Below are positions 55,231-64,000 of a stretch of 64,000 nucleotides of DNA, in pieces. The stretch's first letter is position 1; the number at the start of each line of letters is the position of its first letter. Under the pieces are notes generated by a model. That model searched no databases. It was not told where the DNA came from and worked only from the letters and a program-made list of their open reading frames with translations. The translations under genes were made by a program, and so were the position numbers. This DNA is from Pseudorhodoferax sp. Leaf267 (lineage in GTDB: Bacteria; Pseudomonadota; Gammaproteobacteria; Burkholderiales; Burkholderiaceae_C): positions 4,166 to 68,165 of the forward strand of contig NZ_LMMV01000026.1 in the NCBI RefSeq assembly GCF_001422405.1. Reading direction: 5' to 3'.

Positions 55231-55296
55231 TTGTTTGTCAGTGCAGTCTAGCCGGCGATCTGCCGGCCTGCAGTGCGTGGAACTGCGTACCCGCTC

Positions 55297-56190
55297 TTAC
55301 AGCTTGGTCTTGAGCAGCTTGGCCAGCTCGGAGAAGTTGCGCGTCACGGTGAAGCCGGACTCTTCCATGATGGCCAGCTTGGCGTCCGCCGTGTCGGCGC
55401 CACCAGAGATCAGCGCGCCGGCATGGCCCATGCGCTTGCCGGGAGGCGCGGTGACGCCGGCGATGAAGCCGACCACCGGCTTCTTCATGTTGGCCTTGCA
55501 CCAGCGGGCGGCGTCCGCCTCGTCCGGGCCACCGATCTCGCCGATCATGATCACGGCGTCGGTGTCGGGATCGTCGTTGAAAGCCTGCATCACGTCGATG
55601 TGCTTCAGGCCGTTGATCGGGTCGCCACCGATGCCGACGGCGCTGGACTGGCCCAGGCCGATTTCGGTCAGCTGGGCCACGGCTTCATAGGTCAGCGTGC
55701 CGGAGCGCGAGACCACGCCGATGCGGCCCTTGCGGTGGATGTGGCCGGGCATGATGCCGATCTTGATCTCGTCGGGCGTGATCAAGCCGGGGCAGTTCGG
55801 GCCCAGCAGCAGCGTCTTCTTGCCGCCAGCGGCTTCCTTGGCCTTCATCTTGTTGCGCACTTCCAGCATGTCCCGGACCGGGATGCCCTCAGTGATGCAG
55901 ATCGCCATGTCCAGGTCGGCCTCGACGGCTTCCCAGATCGCGGCGGCGGCGCCCGGAGGCGGCACGTAGATCACCGACACGGTGGCGCCGGTCTGCGAAG
56001 CGGCTTCCTTGACGGAGGCGTAGATCGGGATGTTGAAGATCGACTCGCCGGCCTTCTTCGGGTTCACACCGGCTACGAAGGCGTTCTTGCCGTTCGCGTA
56101 TTCCTGGCACTTTTCCGTGTGGAACTGGCCGGTCTTGCCGGTGATGCCCTGGGTGATGACTTTGGTGTCTTTGTTGATGTAGATCGACAT
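55297..56190 (-). CDS. sucD: Succinyl-CoA synthetase alpha subunit
   Basis: A 297-residue TCA-cycle subunit that carries the phosphohistidine intermediate. It has the CoA-binding [49 protein letters not shown], and the active-site [17 protein letters not shown]. It follows sucC by 9 bp. Complete and typical. Confidence 0.98.
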   Translation of the reverse strand: MSIYINKDTKVITQGITGKTGQFHTEKCQEYANGKNAFVAGVNPKKAGESIFNIPIYASVKEAASQTGATVSVIYVPPPGAAAAIWEAVEADLDMAICITEGIPVRDMLEVRNKMKAKEAAGGKKTLLLGPNCPGLITPDEIKIGIMPGHIHRKGRIGVVSRSGTLTYEAVAQLTEIGLGQSSAVGIGGDPINGLKHIDVMQAFNDDPDTDAVIMIGEIGGPDEADAARWCKANMKKPVVGFIAGVTAPPGKRMGHAGALISGGADTADAKLAIMEESGFTVTRNFSELAKLLKTKL

Positions 56191-56199
56191 GACGGTTCC

Positions 56200-57366
<1,167 letters not shown>

Positions 57367-57465
57367 GAGGGAATCTCTCGGAAGAAAGTTGGAGACGGGG
57401 AGGGGTGAGATCTGGGCTCTGCGGTGTTGTCTGCGGACGACGGCGGCTTGACAACCGGGTGGCAG

Positions 57466-57480
57466 ACAGTCGCGGACTGT
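57466..57480. promoter_or_regulatory. ACAGTC/GACTGT dyad between sucC and argC
   Basis: A perfect 6-bp inverted repeat with a GCG spacer lies in the divergent promoter region. It could be an operator for either gene. It does not fit the LexA pattern. Confidence 0.35.
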
Positions 57481-57541
57481 ATCATGGTGCGCTGCACCAA
57501 TTATGTGCGGGCACTACGTACCACCACGAGAGCGAAACACC

Positions 57542-58465
57542 ATGGCCAAGGTCTTCATCGATGGCGAAGCCGGCACCACCGGGCTGCAAATCCGCGAGCG
57601 TCTGCAGACCATGCCGCAGATCGAACTTGTGAGCATCGCGCCCGAGTTGCGCAAGGATGTCGGTGCGAAACGCGAGCTGATGGCCGGCGTGGATCTGGTC
57701 GTGCTGTGCCTGCATGACGACGCCGCGATCGAGTCGGTGGCGTTGATCGACCAGTTGGCGGGCAAGAAGCCCAAGATCATCGACGCCTCGACGGCGCACC
57801 GCGTGAACCCGGCCTGGGTGTTCGGCTTTCCTGAACTGGTGGCCGGCCATGCCGAGGCGGTTGCCAAGGCCGACCGGGTCGCCAATCCGGGCTGCTACGC
57901 CACCGGCGCCATCGCCATGGTCCGCCCGCTGGTCGACGCGGGCCTGCTGCCGGCCGACTTCCCGATCGCGCTGCCCTCGGTCAGCGGCTACTCCGGTGGC
58001 GGCCGCACCATGATCGAAGCCTACGAAAAGAACGAGGCGCCGCTGTTCGAGACCTACGCGCTAGGCCTCAAGCACAAGCACATCCCCGAGATCATGCGCT
58101 ACACGGGCCTCGCCAAGCGCCCCGTGTTCATCCCCTCGGTCGGCAATTTCCGCCAGGGCATGCTGGTGCAGTTGCCGCTGCATCTGGACGACCTGTCGGG
58201 CAAGCCGCGTGCTAGCGACCTGCACGACGCCCTGGCTGCGCACTATGCCAAGAGCAACACGCCCGATCAGTTCGTGAAAGTGCTGCCGCCCACCGACGAC
58301 GGCAAGCTGGAGCCCACTGCGCTGAACGACACGAACCAGCTCGAGATCCGCGTGTTCCCGAACGAAGACCACCGCCATGCGGTCGTCATCGCGCGGCTGG
58401 ACAACCTGGGCAAGGGCGCCAGCGGCGCCGCGGTGCAGAACCTCAAGCTGATGCTGGGGCTCTGA
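57542..58465 (+). CDS. argC: N-acetyl-gamma-glutamyl-phosphate reductase, type 2
   Basis: A 307-residue enzyme of arginine synthesis: [20 protein letters not shown] binds NADP, with the catalytic cysteine in [18 protein letters not shown] and histidine-region [13 protein letters not shown]. The short length and N-terminus [10 protein letters not shown] mark the type 2 ArgC class. The Met at 57542 is the family start. A single gene inserted between sucC and a convergent MFS gene. Confidence 0.95.
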   Translation: MAKVFIDGEAGTTGLQIRERLQTMPQIELVSIAPELRKDVGAKRELMAGVDLVVLCLHDDAAIESVALIDQLAGKKPKIIDASTAHRVNPAWVFGFPELVAGHAEAVAKADRVANPGCYATGAIAMVRPLVDAGLLPADFPIALPSVSGYSGGGRTMIEAYEKNEAPLFETYALGLKHKHIPEIMRYTGLAKRPVFIPSVGNFRQGMLVQLPLHLDDLSGKPRASDLHDALAAHYAKSNTPDQFVKVLPPTDDGKLEPTALNDTNQLEIRVFPNEDHRHAVVIARLDNLGKGASGAAVQNLKLMLGL

Positions 58466-58478
58466 GCCCCGTTGGCGC

Positions 58479-59696
58479 TCACTGCCGCAGCTGCGCAGAG
58501 CCCGGCGCCGGGCTGAACACATAGGCCAGCAGGCCGCCCAGCATCAGCACGCCTGCGCACACGAAGATGCCCGACCATGTCTGCTCCAGCGTCCAGCCGG
58601 CCTGGTGCCCGGCATCGGCGATCAGGCCGAAGGCCCAGGACGCCAGGGCGGCGCCCAGGAACACGAAGGTGTTCAGCACACCCAGGCCGCGGCCCCGCAG
58701 CGTCGCCGGCAGCAGTTCGCGCCCATGCGTCATGACCAGTGGGTGCACCATGCCGAAGGTCGCCAGCACGGCCAGCGGCAGCATGTGCAGCGCCAGTGCG
58801 CCGCCACCCGGCCACAGCGCCAGCAGGGCGGCGCCGGCCATGGAGACGAGGCCCCACCCCAGCACGGCGCGGCGCAACGAACTGCGGCGCACCAGCACCG
58901 GCAGCAGCAGCGCCGTGGCGAAGCCGGCCACGCTCAGCAAGGTCAGCACCAGGCCGCGCGTCTGCGTGTCCAGCCCGAACATGTCGGCCAGGTAGGGGCC
59001 GCCCCAGGCGTTGCGAAAGGCCGTGCCGGCCGCCATGGCGATGCACAGCGGGATCAGCGTCCACAGCACCGGCCGCACCAGCAGTCGCAGGCTGACCCGC
59101 AGCATGGCCGCGGGCGGTTCGCGGCTGGCGGCCGCCGGCCCGGCGTCACGCACATGGCGCCACACGCCCCAGCAGGCCATGGCCATGCAGACCACCGACA
59201 CCGAGAGCGCCAGGCGCCAGCCTACGCGCTGGGCCAGCCAGCCGAGCGGCGCGGTGGCGCACAGCGCGCCGACCATGCCGATGGCATTCGCGCGGCCGAC
59301 GAAGGGCACATAGCGTTCGGCCGGCAGATGCGCGCCTGCGTAGTGCATGAGCCCCATGAACACCGGCGCGCAGGCGGCGCCCAGCCCGGCCTGCGCCAGC
59401 ATGGCCGTGACGCCGTTCGGCGCCAGCACGAACAGCACCGCCGAGACCACGCCCAGCGCCAGCAGCCAACGCGTGGGCCGGCCCACGCCGTAGCGGTCGA
59501 ACGCAATGCCGACCGGGATCTGCGCCAGCGCGCAGGCCAGGAAGAAGCAGGACGACAGGCTGCCGAAGCCGGCGGCCGACAACCCGAGGTCGCGTTGCAG
59601 CTCGGGCGCGATCACGGCCAGGCAGCCGCGGAAGAACTGGCTCAGGCCGAAGGCGAAGACGAGGGCGCGCAGGGCGTGCGCGGGGGAAGAAGGCAT
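58479..59696 (-). CDS. MFS transporter
   Basis: A 405-residue major-facilitator protein with 12 membrane segments. The loop motif between helices 2 and 3 is GIAFDRYGVGRPTRW, and ALRALVFAFGLSQFFRGCLA forms helix 1. A mid-protein cytoplasmic loop (RDAGPAAASREPPAA) separates the two halves. The substrate is unknown. It converges on argC (13-bp gap) and lies 79 bp after recX on the same strand. The ATG at 59696 was preferred over a TTG at 59705. Confidence 0.88.
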   Translation of the reverse strand: MPSSPAHALRALVFAFGLSQFFRGCLAVIAPELQRDLGLSAAGFGSLSSCFFLACALAQIPVGIAFDRYGVGRPTRWLLALGVVSAVLFVLAPNGVTAMLAQAGLGAACAPVFMGLMHYAGAHLPAERYVPFVGRANAIGMVGALCATAPLGWLAQRVGWRLALSVSVVCMAMACWGVWRHVRDAGPAAASREPPAAMLRVSLRLLVRPVLWTLIPLCIAMAAGTAFRNAWGGPYLADMFGLDTQTRGLVLTLLSVAGFATALLLPVLVRRSSLRRAVLGWGLVSMAGAALLALWPGGGALALHMLPLAVLATFGMVHPLVMTHGRELLPATLRGRGLGVLNTFVFLGAALASWAFGLIADAGHQAGWTLEQTWSGIFVCAGVLMLGGLLAYVFSPAPGSAQLRQ

Positions 59697-59775
59697 GCGG
59701 GGCAACAGGGTCGGCGAGGGCGTGGTGATGGTGCCCGAATTTGGCCAGCGCGCCTGTCGCGCACTGGCCGGCCGT

Positions 59776-60227
59776 TCAATCGTCGGCCGTTCCCTTCAGC
59801 ACGCGTGCCACCACGGCCCCGCTGAATCCGCGCGCGAGCAGGAAGCGGGTCTGCCGCGCCCGCTCCCTGGCATCGGCCGGCGGCTCGAAGCGGCGGCGCC
59901 ACAGCGCCGTGGCGCGTTCGAGCTCGGTGTCCTTCAGGCTGGCGACGGCTTCGGCAATGGCCGCGGGCGCCACGCCCTTGTGCTGCAGCTCCTGGCGCAG
60001 CCGCAGCGCGCCGAACTGGGCGGCCCGCTGGTGCAGCACCGATTCGACGACCCGGGCTTCGCTGATGAAGCCCTTGGTCTGCAGCTCGTCGAGCGCACGG
60101 GCCAGTTCCTCGGGCTGGTCGGTGTGGCGCGCCAGCTTGCGTTCGAGTTCCTGGCGCGAGTGCTCGCGCTGGCTCAGGTAGCGCAGCGCACGGCCCTTGA
60201 GCGACAGCGTGGGGCGCGCGCCGGGGA

Positions 60228-60231
<4 letters not shown>
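59776..60231 (-). CDS. recX: Regulatory protein RecX
   Basis: A 151-residue helical modulator that limits RecA filament growth. [20 protein letters not shown] is the classic N-terminus, with [20 protein letters not shown] and [14 protein letters not shown] following. Its GTG start overlaps the recA stop (GTGA), so translation is coupled. Confidence 0.95.
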
Positions 60232-61280
<1,049 letters not shown>

Positions 61281-61340
61281 GAAAATCTCCTTGGAATCAA
61301 TGACTTGGGTGGTGGCCACCAGATGTCGTAGTGCCGATGT

Positions 61341-61356
61341 CTGGATGCTTGAACAG
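61341..61356 (-). promoter_or_regulatory. LexA (SOS) box upstream of recA
   Basis: Reading leftward: CTGT, eight bases, CCAG, preceded by TA; this is one base from the CTGT-N8-ACAG consensus. It is 61-76 bp before the recA ATG, in the region shared with the divergent marR-like gene. Confidence 0.65.
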
Positions 61357-61409
61357 TAGTTTAAGCCAGGTATTGATTCGCGAGCCCTCGATTTTTGGTC
61401 AGTTTGGCT

Positions 61410-61415
61410 TACTAT
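61410..61415 (+). promoter_or_regulatory. -10 box 8 nt before the MarR-family start
   Basis: TACTAT ends eight bases before the ATG at 61424, which lacks a Shine-Dalgarno. TTGGTC (61395-61400) upstream is too close (9 bp) to be its -35. Confidence 0.4.
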
Positions 61416-61423
61416 TTGCCGCC

Positions 61424-61897
61424 ATGGAATCCCAATCTGCCGATGCCTGGCGCACCACCCACCTGGGACGGCTGATGGGCGATGCCTTGCGCCGCTTCGA
61501 TGCGCGCGTGCTGGAGCTCATGGCGCATGACGTGCAGGTGCCGCTGGCCCTGTCCAACCTGGCGGCGCGGGCCCAGGTCAGCGCCGCCCACGTGCACATC
61601 ACGCGGCACCTGGACGCGACCGGCACACGGCCGACTGAGCTGGCGGCGCGCGCCGGCATGAGCAAGCAGGCCATGGGCGACCTGATCGCGCAGTGCGAGG
61701 CCTGGGGCCTGGTCACGCGTGAGGCCGACCCGTACGACGCGCGCGTGCGGCGCGTGCTGTTCACGGCCGATGGCCTGGCCTGGCAGCAGGCTTTCCGTGG
61801 CGCCATCGTGCAGGCCGAGGCCGAGTTCCGCGAGTCTGTCGGGGCGGACGTGGCGACCGTCGTGGCCCTGGGCCTAGAAGCCTATGCTGGCTCCTAG
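61424..61897 (+). CDS. MarR-family transcriptional regulator
   Basis: A 157-residue winged-helix regulator: [20 protein letters not shown], then [20 protein letters not shown] as recognition helix and [20 protein letters not shown] as the wing. The ligand and targets are unknown. It is divergent from recA, and the following two-component genes start 35 bp downstream. Its stop codon is part of a -10-like TAGAAT for those genes. Confidence 0.9.
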   Translation: MESQSADAWRTTHLGRLMGDALRRFDARVLELMAHDVQVPLALSNLAARAQVSAAHVHITRHLDATGTRPTELAARAGMSKQAMGDLIAQCEAWGLVTREADPYDARVRRVLFTADGLAWQQAFRGAIVQAEAEFRESVGADVATVVALGLEAYAGS

Positions 61898-61900
61898 AAT
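61895..61900 (+). promoter_or_regulatory. -10 box of the second two-component system, overlapping the marR stop
   Basis: TAGAAT at 61895-61900 in TCCTAGAATCCCC contains the MarR gene's TAG. It is 32 bp before the response-regulator ATG, which has its own GGAG ribosome site. Confidence 0.4.
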
Positions 61901-61932
61901 CCCCCGCCCGCCAACCCCCTTGGAGACCTGAC

Positions 61933-62607
61933 ATGCGCATTCTGATTGCCGAAGACGATCAGGTCCTGGCCGACGGCCTGCTGCGCGCGCTGCGCAGCTC
62001 GGGCGCGGCGGTGGACCATGTGGCCAACGGCACCGAGGCCGACGCCGCGCTGCGCACCAGCAGCCAGTTCGACCTGCTGATCCTGGACCTGGGCCTGCCC
62101 AAGCTGCACGGCCTGGAGGTGCTCAAGGCCTTGCGTGGCCGCGGCTCTAGCCTGCCGGTGCTGATCCTCACGGCGGCCGACAGCATCGAGGAGCGCGTCA
62201 AGGGCCTGGACTACGGCGCCGACGATTACATGGCCAAGCCGTTCTCGTTGCAGGAGCTCGAAGCCCGCGTGCGCGCGCTGACGCGGCGCGGCATGGGCGG
62301 CACCAGCAGCGCCATCCGCCACGGCCCACTGGAATACGACCAGGCCGGCCGCGTGGCCACCATCGACGGCCGCATGGTCGAGCTGTCGGCGCGCGAACTG
62401 GGCCTGCTGGAGGTGCTGCTGCAGCGCGCCGGCCGCCTGGTCAGCAAGGACCAGCTCGTCGAACGCCTGTGCGAATGGGGCGAAGAGGTGTCCACCAACG
62501 CCATCGAGGTCTACATCCACCGGCTGCGCAAGAAAATCGAAAAGGGCCCGATCCGCATCGCCACCGTGCGTGGCCTGGGCTACTGCCTGGAAAAGATCAA
62601 CGCGTGA
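61933..62607 (+). CDS. OmpR-family response regulator (TctD/QseB-like)
   Basis: A 224-residue response regulator: acidic pocket EDD (7-9), phosphoacceptor Asp52 in LILDLGLPKLHG, signalling lysine in DDYMAKPFS, and a winged-helix output domain (VELSARELGLLEVLLQRAGR, VYIHRLRKKIEKGPIRIATV). TTGGAGACC precedes the ATG. Its stop overlaps the kinase GTG (GTGA). Confidence 0.94.
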   Translation: MRILIAEDDQVLADGLLRALRSSGAAVDHVANGTEADAALRTSSQFDLLILDLGLPKLHGLEVLKALRGRGSSLPVLILTAADSIEERVKGLDYGADDYMAKPFSLQELEARVRALTRRGMGGTSSAIRHGPLEYDQAGRVATIDGRMVELSARELGLLEVLLQRAGRLVSKDQLVERLCEWGEEVSTNAIEVYIHRLRKKIEKGPIRIATVRGLGYCLEKINA

Positions 62608-64000
62608 AGATTTTCCAGCGCGAGCAGCGGTCGCTGTTCGGCGAGATCCTGGACTGGATGCTCACGCCGCTGCTGCTGCTGTGGCCGGTGAGCCTGGCCC
62701 TGACCTGGCTGGTCGCGCAAGGCATCGCCGGCAACCCGTTCGACCGCGCGCTCGAGTACAACGTGCGCGCGCTGGCCGAGCTGGTGGCCGCGCCGCAGCC
62801 CGGGCTCGCGCAGTTCAGCCTGCCCCAGCCGGCGCGCGAGATCCTGCGCGCCGACGACGCCGATCAGGTCGTCTACCAGGTGCTGGATGGCCGCGGCGAA
62901 CTGATCGGCGGCGACCGCGACCTGCCCCGGCCGCAGGACGACGCGCGGCCCCCGCCCGGCGAGGTGCGCCTGCGCGACGCCGAGCTGCGCGGGCTGGACG
63001 TGCGCGTGGCCTACGTGTGGGTGGCGCTGGACGCGGCCGGCACGCAGCAGGCGCTGGTGCAGGTCGCCGAGACACGCGAGAAGCGCTCGGTGCTGGCCGC
63101 CGAGATCATCAAGGGCGTGATGCTGCCGCAGTTCGTGATCCTGCCGCTGGCCGTGCTGCTGGTCTGGCTGGCGCTGGTGCGCGGCATCAAGCCGCTGTCG
63201 CAACTGGAGCAGCGCATCCGCGCGCGCAAGCCTGACGACCTGTCGCCGCTGGACGAGCGCGCCGTGCCGCTGGAAGTGGCGCCGCTGGTGTCCTCGGTCA
63301 ACGACCTGCTGACGCGGCTGAAGGACTCCATCGCCACGCAAAAGCGCTTCCTGGCCGACGCCGCGCACCAGCTCAAGACGCCACTGGCCGGGCTGCGCAT
63401 GCAGGCCGACCTGGCGCAGCGCGAGGGCGCGGGCACGGACGAGCTCAAGCAGTCGCTGCAGCAGATCCGCCGCTCCAGCATGCGCGCCACGCACACCGTG
63501 AACCAGCTGCTGGCCCTGGCGCGCGCCGAGAACGGCGGCGTGCCGATCACGCGACAGCCCTGCGACCTGCCACGCCTGGTGATGGACGTGGTGCAGGAGG
63601 CCCTGCCGCGCGCCATGGAGCGCCACCTGGACCTGGGCTACGACGGCGCCATGCCCGGCGCGCCCGGCGTGCTGCTGGACGGCAACCCCACCTTGCTCAA
63701 GGAGCTGGTGCGCAACCTGGTCGACAACGCCATCAACTACACACCGTCGCAGCCCGGCAGGCCCGGCGTGGTCACGGCGCGCGTGCTGGCCGACCCGTAT
63801 GGTCAGGTCCTGCTGCTGCAGGTGGAGGACTCGGGCCCGGGCATTGCAGCGACCGAGCGCGAACTGGTGTTCCAGCCCTTCTACCGCGCGCTCGGCACCG
63901 ATGCCGACGGCTCGGGCCTGGGCCTGCCCATCGTGCTGGAGATCGCGGGCCAGCACCAGGCCGCCGTCACGCTGGAGGACACGCACCCGGGGCGGCTGCC
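62604..64000 (+). CDS. Sensor histidine kinase, TctE-like, cut by window end
   Basis: The GTG at 62604 opens a frame that runs off the window after 465 codons. It begins KIFQREQRSLFGEILDWMLT with a first membrane helix (LTPLLLLWPVSLALTWLVA), a periplasmic 2CSK_N-like domain (VVYQVLDGRGELIGGDRDLP), a second helix and a HAMP-like linker. The kinase core has DAAHQLKTPLAGLR (His255), the N-box LVRNLVDNAINYTP and DSGPGI plus GSGLGLPIV. Only the extreme C-terminus is missing. The 4-bp overlap with the regulator shows coupled expression. Confidence 0.92.
   Translation, partial: MKIFQREQRSLFGEILDWMLTPLLLLWPVSLALTWLVAQGIAGNPFDRALEYNVRALAELVAAPQPGLAQFSLPQPAREILRADDADQVVYQVLDGRGELIGGDRDLPRPQDDARPPPGEVRLRDAELRGLDVRVAYVWVALDAAGTQQALVQVAETREKRSVLAAEIIKGVMLPQFVILPLAVLLVWLALVRGIKPLSQLEQRIRARKPDDLSPLDERAVPLEVAPLVSSVNDLLTRLKDSIATQKRFLADAAHQLKTPLAGLRMQADLAQREGAGTDELKQSLQQIRRSSMRATHTVNQLLALARAENGGVPITRQPCDLPRLVMDVVQEALPRAMERHLDLGYDGAMPGAPGVLLDGNPTLLKELVRNLVDNAINYTPSQPGRPGVVTARVLADPYGQVLLLQVEDSGPGIAATERELVFQPFYRALGTDADGSGLGLPIVLEIAGQHQAAVTLEDTHPGRL

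Noticed and set aside
55182-55296. yybP-ykoY manganese riboswitch before terC
   Set aside because: The spacer is short and the conserved loop sequences of that riboswitch are not recognisable.
57448-57485. TTGACA/TATCAT promoter for argC
   Set aside because: The two hexamers are 26 bp apart, too far for a sigma-70 promoter.

Overview
This 64 kb window is about two thirds G+C with dense, short-spaced genes. It looks like chromosome from a betaproteobacterium of the order Burkholderiales, most likely family Comamonadaceae. The evidence is the gene content and order: proteobacterial-type gshA/gshB, kup, leuS-lptE-holA-proA remnants, bamE/fur divergence, hpf-ptsN-hprK, pntAB, recA-recX near sucCD-terC, and DUF4148 proteins. 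No rRNA, tRNA, CRISPR array, insertion sequence or prophage was recognised.

Layout. 1-6.6 kb is accessory: the tail of a type I restriction subunit HsdR at the left edge, gshB with a BenE-like transporter, a carboxymuconolactone-decarboxylase-like gene behind an ECF41-type promoter motif, a zinc-type oxidoreductase, and a compact XRE/AbiEii-type toxin-antitoxin pair behind a 17-bp inverted repeat. 6.6-15.2 kb holds a DeoR regulator divergent from a small nucleotide-enzyme-like gene, two DUF4148 exported proteins, kup, gshA, a TetR/short-chain dehydrogenase pair sharing an operator-like motif, and a MATE exporter. 15.2-25 kb is a leftward operon (response regulator, histidine kinase, proA, trkA, trkH) divergent from phnD-phnC-phnE-phnE. 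The region between them carries four direct repeats with an exact 11-bp period. 25-34 kb is a leftward housekeeping block: bamE, dapB, exbB/exbD-like, leuS, lptE, an Lrp regulator, an ornithine aminotransferase and holA.

34-47 kb contains fur, hprK, ptsN, hpf, corA, mtnN, a fadD-like ligase, pntAB, a diguanylate cyclase, nudJ-like and mnmA. 47-64 kb contains ssb and uvrA divergently, a yqjD-E-K envelope operon, a small membrane protein, a cyclic-nucleotide phosphodiesterase-like MBL protein, an FHA/PP2C pair, a TerC protein, sucCD, argC, an MFS transporter, recA-recX, a MarR regulator and a second two-component system whose kinase runs off the window.

The most interesting signal is the corA leader at about 36428-36553. 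It has a 7-codon open reading frame (MDPYPSR) with two early proline codons. A strong hairpin begins at its stop codon, and one arm of that hairpin can instead pair with the corA ribosome-binding region. This looks like a leader-peptide/RNA switch for magnesium uptake. Other notable points are the ECF41-type promoter, the 11-bp repeat array linking a two-component system to phosphonate uptake, the TA operator, and several genes whose -10 box lies only 6-8 nt before the start codon, suggesting leaderless mRNAs.
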